Below, one piece after another: positions 27,643 through 35,226 of a stretch of 64,000 bases of DNA. Every line of letters begins with the position of its first letter. The stretch's first letter is position 1. The notes beneath the pieces were generated by a model. That model searched no databases. It was given only the letters and a program-made list of their open reading frames with translations, and had not been told where the DNA came from. The stretch spans positions 496,001-560,000 of the forward strand of contig CBDHEM010000069.1 in the NCBI GenBank assembly GCA_965261955.1, given 5' to 3'. The position numbers and the translations under genes were made by a program. The stretch comes from JABAAI01 sp965261955. GTDB taxonomy: Bacteria; Spirochaetota; Leptospiria; Leptospirales; Leptonemataceae.

Positions 27643-28437
27643 CTAGTCCGGAAAGATAACCTTTTGCTTACCAGCTTGAATTCGAGTTGTACCGGCTTTT
27701 TTAAATCTGATTCGAAGTGGTGTACCATCTTCCAATTTACCGACAACAGCTCGAGAACGGTTACCTTCGCTGATTTTTTTCCTATTGCTGATACCTTTTG
27801 TATCTAACTTTCTAAATATTTCTTTTGCTTTTTTTCTACCTCCTGGAGCATAAATATCTCCTTTTTTGGGATTTTTAACTGTACCCTGAGTAACTTTAAC
27901 AAGGTTATCAACTCCAGATACTTTCCCCCCAAAAAGCCCCTTAAACCAACTAACGACTCCCTTTGCTTTGCCTACAGTAACAACTTCTCCGATCACAGCA
28001 CCAGCAGCTCCAGAACCACAGTCTCCTCCCTTAGCAGAGGCTAGTCCACAGCCTAAAATAGCATGGGCCAAACTGCGTATGCTCGCTTTCGACGCAGACC
28101 ATCCATGGCCTGAGCCGAAACCCGCAACACCTCCTGTGTTGCGCAAGTCACATACGCAGTTTGGCTGTGGGTGGGGGATTGCATCCCCCGTCGGCTCAGA
28201 TGTGCTCCTGCTAATGGCAGGAACACGGCCTTGTCTGGCTTGTCGTTTTACGACTTCGCCATCGTGCCACCCTCCGGGCAGCACTGACAGGCCGTTGCCC
28301 ATTCCTCGCTGCGACTCCCCCTGCCTTGTACTACGGGAAAATGTTTTGTTTATGGAATCGTATGCTGTGCCATGGGACGCTAGGCCGACTGGAAGTAGAA
28401 GAGTGATGGCTGTAAATAGAACAAGGCTTGGCTTCAT
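27643..28437 (-). CDS. exported polymorphic toxin, copy D (putative BECR-type RNase)
   Basis: A 264-aa protein with the shared signal peptide, then a private middle segment (RSTRQGESQRGMGNGLSVLP) not found in copies B and C. It rejoins the constant block (AISRSTSEPTGDAIPHPQPN to SIRSLAHA). The unique end contains a Gly-rich hydrophobic linker and a C-terminal domain with NRSRAVVGKLEDGTPLRIRF and a closing GKQKVIFPD. The GKLxDGTxxxIR pattern resembles BECR-fold (barnase/EndoU/colicin-type) RNase toxins of the Rhs and CDI kind; this is an inference from pattern. The candidate immunity gene follows after 43 bp. Confidence 0.7.
   Translation of the reverse strand: MKPSLVLFTAITLLLPVGLASHGTAYDSINKTFSRSTRQGESQRGMGNGLSVLPGGWHDGEVVKRQARQGRVPAISRSTSEPTGDAIPHPQPNCVCDLRNTGGVAGFGSGHGWSASKASIRSLAHAILGCGLASAKGGDCGSGAAGAVIGEVVTVGKAKGVVSWFKGLFGGKVSGVDNLVKVTQGTVKNPKKGDIYAPGGRKKAKEIFRKLDTKGISNRKKISEGNRSRAVVGKLEDGTPLRIRFKKAGTTRIQAGKQKVIFPD
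28067..28165. repeat. 15-bp inverted repeat at the constant/variable border of toxin D
   Basis: Arms 28067-28081 and 28151-28165 are identical to those in toxin B. The variable C-terminus begins just after the coding-downstream arm (28067 side). Confidence 0.85.
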
Positions 28438-28480
28438 GGGGAATTATGGAGAATATACGGAGAGTGATTTATACTCTCTC

Positions 28481-28969
28481 TCAAATATCTGCTTCTTCGA
28501 AAACAACTAAATCTGGAGGAACAATTTTAAGGACTTTACATTCCGGAGTGAATAGCATCCAAGGATAACCATCTCCCTCTGTATATACAGAAAATAAGAC
28601 AACAACTATATTCTCTTCAAACTCAAGTTCCATATCAAAGGCATTATTTAATACTCGAAAGCCTATAAATTTTTTACCTTGCAGTATATTCAGGTCACGA
28701 GCACTTTTACTTCTATTATCTCCAACATCTCCATCAGCAATTAGTGGTTTACTATTTTGCTCAATACGCCATGAAGCTAAATATACCCAAAAACGCCATT
28801 CACCCTCAAGATATTTCGTGATGCCTTTTCTACCTGTATGCTGTTTGGCCGTAAGTTTACCAAAGTGTATAGTAAACATACTATCGCAGCCGAGTTCAAC
28901 CATACTGGTTCTTAAGCCTATCATTCTTTTTATGGTTTCTTCAACTACTCGCTTCCCACTTTTTTTCAT
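28481..28969 (-). CDS. tandem immunity-type paralogue 1
   Basis: A 162-aa cytoplasmic protein, nearly identical to those at 29167 and 29838 (MKKSGKRVxEETIKRMIGLR; WVYLASWRIEQNSKPLI; FTPECKVLKIxPPD). It has no signal peptide and the family is not recognised. Its ATG overlaps by four bases the stop of an orphan toxin tail (28966-29118), the usual toxin-immunity arrangement. It differs from its paralogues by a DGDVGDN insertion and an altered C-terminus (FEEADI). Probable immunity protein. Confidence 0.65.
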   Translation of the reverse strand: MKKSGKRVVEETIKRMIGLRTSMVELGCDSMFTIHFGKLTAKQHTGRKGITKYLEGEWRFWVYLASWRIEQNSKPLIADGDVGDNRSKSARDLNILQGKKFIGFRVLNNAFDMELEFEENIVVVLFSVYTEGDGYPWMLFTPECKVLKIVPPDLVVFEEADI

Positions 28970-29118
28970 TTAAACAAGCAATAACCTTCCTTAACAATCT
29001 CTTGATAGTTATAATTTTGGCCATGTACCTCACGATGCAATTCTTCACGATGTTTACCCGTGAACTTTCTGCCAAGCTGTTTTCCAATTTCTTTCATAAC
29101 ATCTGTCACTTGTTTGTT
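28966..29118 (-). pseudogene. orphan toxin C-terminus 1
   Basis: A 50-codon open frame without start codon context: NKQVTDVMKEIGKQLGRKFT, GKHREELHREVHG, QNYNYQEIVKEGYCLFK. The (R)xELHxExxGxxYxYxEI pattern resembles the last helices of HNH/endonuclease-VII-like polymorphic toxins. It ends in ATGA overlap with the immunity gene. The N-terminal part of the toxin is missing. Confidence 0.6.
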
Positions 29119-29140
29119 CTAATGAAAAAAAAGCCAAAAA

Positions 29141-29166
29141 GGACTGTACAAAATATTGGGGGAAGG
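29141..29166 (+). repeat. cassette boundary repeat 1
   Basis: AGGACTGTACAAAATATTGG followed by GGGAAGGTCA. The same word stands at 29812-29837 and 30474-30509 and, on the other strand, inside toxin remnant A (24174-24200). It touches the 3' end of the next immunity gene. Confidence 0.7.
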
Positions 29167-29640
29167 TCATTCTTCGAAAACAACTGAATCTGGAGGAATA
29201 ATTTTAAGGACTTTACATTCCGGAGTGAATAGCATCCAAGGATAACTATCTTCCTCTGTTGTATATATAGAAAATAAGATAACAACTATATTCCCTTCAA
29301 ACTCAAGTTCTATATCAAGGGCATTATTTAATACTCGAAAGTCTATAAATTTTTTACCTTGCAGTATATTCAAATCACGAGCAACTTTACTTCTATCATC
29401 TTCACAAGCAATTAGCGGTTTACTATTTTGCTCAATACGCCATGAAGCTAAATATACCCAAAAATGCCATTCACCCTCAAGATATTTCGTGATGCCTCTT
29501 CTACCTGTATGCTGTTTGGCCGTAAGTTTACCAAAGTGTATAGTAAACATACTACCGCAGCCAGGTTCAACCAGGCTGGCTCTTAAGCCTATCATTCTTT
29601 TTATGGTTTCTTCAATTACTCGCTTCCCACTTTTTTTCAT
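29167..29640 (-). CDS. tandem immunity-type paralogue 2
   Basis: A 157-aa paralogue of the proteins at 28481 and 29838; about 95 percent of residues are shared with the latter by eye. It ends in PPDSVVFEE at the boundary repeat. Start overlaps the orphan toxin tail stop (ATGA). Extra copies may protect against related toxins of neighbours (inference). Confidence 0.65.
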   Translation of the reverse strand: MKKSGKRVIEETIKRMIGLRASLVEPGCGSMFTIHFGKLTAKQHTGRRGITKYLEGEWHFWVYLASWRIEQNSKPLIACEDDRSKVARDLNILQGKKFIDFRVLNNALDIELEFEGNIVVILFSIYTTEEDSYPWMLFTPECKVLKIIPPDSVVFEE

Positions 29641-29789
29641 TTAAACAAGCAATAACCTTCCTCAATAATCTCTTGATAGTTATAATTTTGGCCATGTATC
29701 TCACGATGCAATTCGTCGCGATGTTTATCAGTGAGCTTTCTGCCAAGCTGTTTTTCAATTTCCTTCATAGCATCTCTCACTTGTTTGTT
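29637..29789 (-). pseudogene. orphan toxin C-terminus 2
   Basis: Same 50-codon tail as 28966-29118, with substitutions that keep the frame open and conserve the motif (DKHRDELHREIHGQNYNYQE). The N-terminal part is absent. Amino-acid-conserving changes suggest the frame was under selection before or after duplication. Confidence 0.6.
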
Positions 29790-29811
29790 CTAATGAAACA
29801 AAAGCTAAAAA

Positions 29812-29837
29812 GGACTGTACAAAATATTGGGGGAAGG
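29812..29837 (+). repeat. cassette boundary repeat 2
   Basis: Same sequence as at 29141-29166, directly before the stop codon of immunity paralogue 3. Confidence 0.7.
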
Positions 29838-30308
29838 TCACTCTTCGAAAACAGCTGAATCTGGAGGAACAATTGTAAGGACTTCACATTCCGGAGTGAA
29901 TAGCATCCAAGGACACCTATCTTCCTCTGTATATATAGAAAATAAGATAACAACTATATTCTCTTCAAACTCAAGTTCTATATCAAGGGCATTATTTAAT
30001 ACTCGAAAGTCTATAAATTTTTTACCTTGCAGTATATTCAAATCACGAGCAACTTTACTTCTATCATCTTCACAAGCAATTAGCGGTTTACTATTTTGCT
30101 CAATACGCCATGAAGCTAAATATACCCAAAAATGCCATTCACCCTCAAGATATTTCGTGAGGCCTCTTCTACCTCTATGCTGTTTGGCCGTAAGTTTACC
30201 AAAGTGTATAGTAAACATACTACCGCAGCCAGGTTCAACCAGGCTGGCTCTCAAACCTATCATTCTTTTTATGGTTTCTTCAATTACTTGCTTCCCACTT
30301 TTTTTCAT
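29838..30308 (-). CDS. tandem immunity-type paralogue 3
   Basis: A 156-aa member of the same tandem family; ATG overlaps the stop of orphan toxin tail 3. Small differences to paralogue 2 are spread along the protein, so duplication is recent. No signal peptide; no recognised domain. Confidence 0.65.
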   Translation of the reverse strand: MKKSGKQVIEETIKRMIGLRASLVEPGCGSMFTIHFGKLTAKQHRGRRGLTKYLEGEWHFWVYLASWRIEQNSKPLIACEDDRSKVARDLNILQGKKFIDFRVLNNALDIELEFEENIVVILFSIYTEEDRCPWMLFTPECEVLTIVPPDSAVFEE

Positions 30309-30457
30309 TTAAACAAGCAATAACCTTCCTTAACAATCTCTTGATAGTTATAATTTTGGCCATGTATCTCACGATGCAATTCTTCACGATGTTTACCAGT
30401 GAACTTTCTGCCAAGCTGTTTTCCAATTTCTTTCATAACATCTGTCACTTGTTTGTT
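30305..30457 (-). pseudogene. orphan toxin C-terminus 3
   Basis: Third copy of the 50-codon tail (KEIGKQLGRKFTGKHREELH). Bounded upstream by an in-frame TAG and the boundary repeat. Same ATGA coupling with its immunity gene. Confidence 0.6.
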
Positions 30458-30473
30458 CTAATGAAAAAAAAGC

Positions 30474-30509
30474 CAAAAAGGACTGTACAAAATATTGGGG
30501 GAAGGTCAC
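30474..30509 (+). repeat. cassette boundary repeat 3
   Basis: Same word as the other boundaries. Here it borders a different immunity gene (DUF4304-like), which marks the outer edge of the tandem array. Confidence 0.7.
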
Positions 30510-30517
30510 CTTCTTGC

Positions 30518-31126
30518 TCAGCGACTTTCTTGTGTAGATAATTGTTTATAAACAATTTCAACTCTACTCATCCAAGAGTTAGAGCTTTCTCTAACTGTAT
30601 TCAATATCTCTTCAGATACAGTTCTATGACCAAGGAAATTTTTTACTATAGCTAAGTAAATTTTTTCAATTGGTAACAAGTCGATAGATTGAGTTGAGTA
30701 GAATTCATTTATTGCGGCGATCGACAACAGTTTATTTAAGAATGGGAAACATTTATTTTCGAGCAAGTCAAATATTTCATTATTTGATTTTTTAACATCT
30801 GTATTTCTCACATATGTCCACCAATGATCCATTTTTTTATTTTTTGTCTCATTTAATAATTGGCCTATCCTGATACGAGGGAAGCAATTTTCTTCAGCAA
30901 TAAATTGGGGGCTATTTCTTCTCCAACATGTCTCCCAGATATTTGGATTAAAAAATCCAAGGTTCATAGTAAAAGTTTCTTCCTGTTCATTGCTATAACT
31001 ACTTAATTGAAAGTTAATTACCTGAACAAAATTATTAATTCTTTTGTTCCATGTCATATTTCTCTTATTAAAACCATGTCGTTTTAATAAAGGTGCAATA
31101 CAGTTTGTAATTAAATTATCGAACAT
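30518..31126 (-). CDS. DUF4304-like immunity protein
   Basis: A 202-aa cytoplasmic protein with the DUF4304 pattern: near-N-terminal IAPLLKRHGFNKRNMTWNKR, then hydrophobic FVQVINFQLS and MNLGFFNPN. DUF4304 proteins are common immunity proteins of polymorphic toxins. The start is uncertain: ATG at 31126 fits the family, while an in-frame GTG at 31141 directly follows GGAGGT. No toxin gene is left upstream, only 58 bp. Confidence 0.7.
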   Translation of the reverse strand: MFDNLITNCIAPLLKRHGFNKRNMTWNKRINNFVQVINFQLSSYSNEQEETFTMNLGFFNPNIWETCWRRNSPQFIAEENCFPRIRIGQLLNETKNKKMDHWWTYVRNTDVKKSNNEIFDLLENKCFPFLNKLLSIAAINEFYSTQSIDLLPIEKIYLAIVKNFLGHRTVSEEILNTVRESSNSWMSRVEIVYKQLSTQESR

Positions 31127-31199
31127 ATTGATCGAATACACACCTCCTATATTTTCTTCAGCATTGCCTATGGTTGGTGGGACGGCTTGAAAGGCTACA

Positions 31200-31526
31200 T
31201 TAACTGCCCATATACTTCCTGATATACTTCCTGCATCGTTCCAGTTTCTCTAAAGCCTTCTTTGCACTACGCAATAGCGCCTCATCATCCAGATCACCTT
31301 CCTCTCGTATTTCTGGGTAACTACAATAGTCTTCTACAGAAGAAGACCAAAAAAAATCATTTATGATACGATCTGCTTCTCTAGGGAAAATATAACCCAT
31401 CCTCCCACAAATATTGAAAAATTCTCCTTCAAATTGTGGAGCAGATATTTTACCGCTAGTAAATTTCCTGAGTGCTGATAAATGTTCATAAAAAAATGCA
31501 ATTTTCTTTAGTATATCGTCATTCAT
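31200..31526 (-). CDS. colicin-D-immunity-like protein
   Basis: A 108-aa acidic protein. LSALRKFTSGKISAPQFEGE, FFxxCGRMGYIFPREAD and YPEIREEGDLDDEALLRSAK resemble the PF09204 type of colicin-like self-protection proteins, which block tRNase colicins such as colicin D. No signal peptide. Position in the immunity cluster supports the role; the partner toxin is absent. Confidence 0.65.
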   Translation of the reverse strand: MNDDILKKIAFFYEHLSALRKFTSGKISAPQFEGEFFNICGRMGYIFPREADRIINDFFWSSSVEDYCSYPEIREEGDLDDEALLRSAKKALEKLERCRKYIRKYMGS

Positions 31527-31558
31527 ATTATAAAACCCATGTTTTCTTCCTCCACAAC

Positions 31559-31660
31559 TTAAAGTGGACTGTCCACTCTTTTGGAGGGAAGGTCACAATT
31601 TATGAAGGGAATTTGAGCTAACGTAGAAAGCATTGCGATTGTAGTGAAAGTAAGCTCCAT
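31559..31660 (-). CDS. short leader-like ORF at the head of the immunity cluster
   Basis: 33 codons (MELTFTTIAMLSTLAQIPFI) with a signal-like hydrophobic start; ends at a palindrome (AGTGGAC-T-GTCCACT). Followed on minus by the immunity genes. May be the stump of an exported toxin whose body was deleted. Weak support. Confidence 0.3.
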   Translation of the reverse strand: MELTFTTIAMLSTLAQIPFINCDLPSKRVDSPL

Positions 31661-31769
31661 ACCATTACATACCTGAAAAAAAATAAAGTGCGTCATAAAA
31701 TCAATATTTTATACATGTGAAACCTTTTGACCTTTACGTAGTGCAGTGGATTTTTATCGACTAACAAAG

Positions 31770-32663
31770 ATGCCGTATTTTAATAAAACGAATAAAAAAC
31801 GATCTTTTTCTTTTATCAAGATGGAGGGTTGCGGAAATGATTATATTTTTATAGATACTCGCCAAACTCCCCTTGATGTAGCGTTCTCAGAATGCGAAAT
31901 ACAAAAGATCTGTGATAGACATACGGGTGTAGGCAGTGATGGCGTGATTATAATCACACCATCTAATCGAGCTTCTTTATTTATGAATATGTGGAATGCT
32001 GATGGCTTCCCTTCAGCTATGTGTGGGAATGCGCTTCGCTGCTTAGCACTATGGGAATATTACTGCAGTGGCACAAACGAATTCTTTATCGAAACGAGTG
32101 TTGGACTACACCAAGCAAATGTCATATCCTGCCTCGAAGAAAAAAATATTCAATTGCAAATTCAAATGCCTTCTCCCATTTTTGCTGTTAAAGAGATACC
32201 TTTCAATACCATATATGCAAAAAAAAAAGAGAAGCTTATTTCTTATGGTCTGTCAGTACATGGTTTTGGCATTCAAGAAGTATATGTCCTCTCTATGGGA
32301 AATCCTCACTGTATTTTATTTGTGGATGATGTGAAAACTGCACCAGTAGAAGCACTAGGGGCGGAACTAGAGAAGCACCCTGCTTTCCCTGAGAGGACAA
32401 ACGTAGGATTTGTTTCCACAAATAAAAACAGCATAAGGGTCCGCACTTATGAACGCGGTAGCCAGGAAACTCTAGCCTGTGGAAGCGGTGCTTGTGCGGC
32501 TCATGTCGTTTCTGTTCTCACAAAAAAATCTGCAACAAAACAAAGGGTAATTTTACCAGGTGGCGAATTGGAAATTGCATGGGAAGGAGGCTTTGAAAAA
32601 AAAGCCCCTGTAATCATGACGGGACCAGCCCGTTTGGTTTATGAAGGTAGGTATTACATATAG
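31770..32663 (+). CDS. dapF: diaminopimelate epimerase
   Basis: Converts LL- to meso-diaminopimelate for lysine and peptidoglycan synthesis. About 297 aa. Both catalytic cysteines are present, in MCGNALRC and ACGSGACAAH. KMEGCGNDYIFIDTR is the family's N-terminal signature and GSDGVIII is conserved. The chosen ATG (MPYFN) leaves a short extension before the signature; an in-frame GTG at 31746 would add eight residues. No clear ribosome site distinguishes them. Divergent from the immunity cluster. Confidence 0.93.
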   Translation: MPYFNKTNKKRSFSFIKMEGCGNDYIFIDTRQTPLDVAFSECEIQKICDRHTGVGSDGVIIITPSNRASLFMNMWNADGFPSAMCGNALRCLALWEYYCSGTNEFFIETSVGLHQANVISCLEEKNIQLQIQMPSPIFAVKEIPFNTIYAKKKEKLISYGLSVHGFGIQEVYVLSMGNPHCILFVDDVKTAPVEALGAELEKHPAFPERTNVGFVSTNKNSIRVRTYERGSQETLACGSGACAAHVVSVLTKKSATKQRVILPGGELEIAWEGGFEKKAPVIMTGPARLVYEGRYYI

Positions 32664-32823
32664 AAAAATTCTATTCCGACTTGAAAAATAAGCGAATATG
32701 TAAATCAAGGCTGAACCCGTAGTTATAAATCGATAATAAAAAGAGTTGGCAAAAAAAATGATGAAAGAAAATTCTTTTTACCCTTTTACTTATGACATCT
32801 TTCAAAAAAATATAGCATAAATT

Positions 32824-34365
32824 ATGTCTGAAAATAAACAAAAAGATACTCCGCTAGCAATAGAAGACGGCATCTCCGCAAGGCAGCTCTTCAACGCAAA
32901 TGCAGGTATCACCTATCGAGACTATCTCGTCTTGCCCGGCTATATTGCTTTTCATCCTAGTACAATCAATCTCCAAACAAAACTGACTAGGGAAATCACT
33001 CTACAACAACCACTAATCTCTTCCCCTATGGACACAGTTACCGAGTCTGAAATGGCTATCGCCCAAGCCCTCTTGGGTGGCATGGGTATCATCCATTACA
33101 ACAATACTCCAAATGCTCAAGTTCAGCTAGTCAAAAAAGTGAAGCGTTACAAAAATGGATTTATCGTTGATCCTATTGTACTTTCTCCTCAACATAAAAT
33201 TACAGATATAGATAAGATCAAACAAAGTTACGGTTTTTCTGGTATACCTATAACTCAAGATGGTACAAGGGAAACTCCTCTGGTTGGTATTGTAACAAAT
33301 CGCGATATTGATCTACAAAGGGACCGCAATATTTTAATAAAAGATGTTATGACCACTGAATTGATCACAGCAAACGAAGGCATGGGACTCATTGATGCAA
33401 ATCAAATACTACAAAAATCTAAAAAAGGTAAATTACCAATCATCAATAGAGAAGGGTGTCTAGTCGCTCTCATTTGTCGCTCTGATCTTCGTAAAAGCCA
33501 AGACTTCCCCACAGCATCAAAAGATGAATATAAGCGCTTACGGGTGGGAGCAGCCATTTCTACTCAACCGGAATCCTATGACCGTATACCTGACCTAGTA
33601 CAAGCTGGAGTCGATTGCTTAGTCATTGATTCTGCTCAGGGCTACTCCTCTTATGAAATTCAAATGATTCATTGGCTAAAAAAGAACTATCCACAAGTAC
33701 AAATCATTGCTGGTAATGTAGTCGCAACAGAACAATGTTGTGGCCTAATTGATGCGGGTTGCGATGCACTTCGCGTAGGAATGGGACCGGGCTCAATTTG
33801 CATAACTCAAGATGCGATGGCTGTGGGGCGTGCACAAGCGACGGCCGTATACCACACAGCAGCTTATTCTGCAAAGCGAGGAGTTCCTATCATCGCGGAT
33901 GGTGGCATCTCTAGCATAGGTGACATGGCCAATGCCATTTGTATTGGTGCGTCTACTGTGATGATGGGTTCTATGTTTGCAGGTACAAAAGAATCTCCCG
34001 GTGATTACTTCTATGAGGACGGGGTCAGACTGAAACGCTACCGAGGGATGGCTTCACAAGAGGCATTTGAAGCAGGGGGCGAAAAACGTTACTTTTCGGA
34101 AAACCAAGTAATCAAGGTTGCCCAAGGAGTTTCTGGGGCTGTAGTGGATAAAGGCTCTATGTACGAATATGTCCCGTATTTACTACAAGGTCTACGCCTA
34201 AGCTTTCAAGATATGGGAACGGTAAGTATCACAGAACTACATAAAAATCTATACTCTTCCAAATTACGATTCGAAAGACGCACCCTAAGTGCTCAGCAGC
34301 AAGGGTCTGTTCACGGCCTACATAGTTACTCTACTCCCAATATGCCTCATCAAAAGATAGTTTGA
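32824..34365 (+). CDS. guaB: inosine-5'-monophosphate dehydrogenase
   Basis: Oxidises IMP to XMP with NAD, the committed step to GTP. 513 aa, the usual length. TIM-barrel start SSPMDTVTE. A CBS pair at about 125-235. Active-site loop GMGPGSICITQD with the catalytic Cys. IADGGISSIGDMA and GSMFAGTKESPG phosphate-binding parts, and flap YRGMASQEA. The N-terminal region LVLPGYIAFHPSTINL fits the family. Starts 160 bp after dapF; probably its own transcription unit. Confidence 0.95.
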   Translation: MSENKQKDTPLAIEDGISARQLFNANAGITYRDYLVLPGYIAFHPSTINLQTKLTREITLQQPLISSPMDTVTESEMAIAQALLGGMGIIHYNNTPNAQVQLVKKVKRYKNGFIVDPIVLSPQHKITDIDKIKQSYGFSGIPITQDGTRETPLVGIVTNRDIDLQRDRNILIKDVMTTELITANEGMGLIDANQILQKSKKGKLPIINREGCLVALICRSDLRKSQDFPTASKDEYKRLRVGAAISTQPESYDRIPDLVQAGVDCLVIDSAQGYSSYEIQMIHWLKKNYPQVQIIAGNVVATEQCCGLIDAGCDALRVGMGPGSICITQDAMAVGRAQATAVYHTAAYSAKRGVPIIADGGISSIGDMANAICIGASTVMMGSMFAGTKESPGDYFYEDGVRLKRYRGMASQEAFEAGGEKRYFSENQVIKVAQGVSGAVVDKGSMYEYVPYLLQGLRLSFQDMGTVSITELHKNLYSSKLRFERRTLSAQQQGSVHGLHSYSTPNMPHQKIV

Positions 34366-34387
34366 CATAAAAGAGAAAGTTATTAGC

Positions 34388-35224
34388 ATGATCCGGGTAG
34401 ATATGGATTTTGAAAGATTTAAAAAAATAAATGATGAAAGAATGAATTATTCTGAGATGGAAGATGCTACGGTTGTTTCTTCCTATCGCAATACAGGCTG
34501 TGGGGATGGCTATCGACTATATCTTAAGATTGATGAGAACATGCACAGTCCTGAAGAAAAGTATGTTACAAATGCTAGTTATACGACGACGGGTTGCGGT
34601 TTTGGTCTGGTCTCACTAGCCATTGCCACAGAATGGGCTAAAGGTAAAACACTAAACAAAATTGAAAATGTAACTGTAGAAGATCTAGAAAAGGATTTTG
34701 AGTTTCCACCCCGCCGCAAAAATTATCCAGCATCTGCGGTAGAATGTTTACAAAAGGCCATTGCCGACTATCGCAATGGAACAGGAATTCAAGCGGGAGA
34801 ACGCATTACAAAAAAAACGGTATTAGAAAAGTTGAAAGTCGCAGGACACTTACGCAATACAAAACTTCGTCAGGTAATACTTGAGGGAGAAGATTTTTCT
34901 GGTATAGACTTATCTGGGGCAGACTTAAGTCATGCTTTTTTGACAAATTGCAACTTCGAGGGTGCAAACTTATCTCAATCTCGCCTTCGTGGAGCCTTTC
35001 TAAATAATGCTAACTTAAGAAAAGCAGATTTACGACAGGCAGATCTCAGGTGGGCCAAGCTCACAGGGGTGACTATCGAAGAAGCTCGCTTTGAGGATGC
35101 TATATATGATGTAGGTACGCGCATGGACCCTCGACATACACATCTTTTCTCTCAAATGAAGAAGGGAGAAGGGATAGATTTGTATATGAAAAAAGAGTTG
35201 GAAACTCAAAAGCTAAGGCCCTAA
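34388..35224 (+). CDS. IscU/NifU-like domain fused to pentapeptide repeats
   Basis: A 278-aa protein. Residues 1-130 resemble the IscU/NifU Fe-S scaffold, with three cysteines in the expected places (NTGCGDGY; TTTGCGFG; VECLQKA). Residues about 160-235 are pentapeptide repeats (A(D/N)Lxx: LSGADLSHAFLTNCNFEGAN), forming a right-handed beta-helix. The scaffold probably binds or transfers an iron-sulfur cluster; the role of the repeat part is unknown. Starts 22 bp after guaB, so likely co-transcribed. No sulfurtransferase gene is nearby. Confidence 0.8.
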   Translation: MIRVDMDFERFKKINDERMNYSEMEDATVVSSYRNTGCGDGYRLYLKIDENMHSPEEKYVTNASYTTTGCGFGLVSLAIATEWAKGKTLNKIENVTVEDLEKDFEFPPRRKNYPASAVECLQKAIADYRNGTGIQAGERITKKTVLEKLKVAGHLRNTKLRQVILEGEDFSGIDLSGADLSHAFLTNCNFEGANLSQSRLRGAFLNNANLRKADLRQADLRWAKLTGVTIEEARFEDAIYDVGTRMDPRHTHLFSQMKKGEGIDLYMKKELETQKLRP

Positions 35225-35226
35225 AA

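Noticed and set aside
27968..28510. 180-aa plus-strand frame across toxin D
   Set aside because: Antisense shadow of the toxin constant block; similar antisense frames appear at each toxin copy.
29002..29187. Three similar 61-66-aa plus-strand frames between immunity paralogues
   Set aside because: They are antisense to the orphan toxin tails, which have the ATGA coupling and the conserved motif; plus frames arise because the cassette is repeated.
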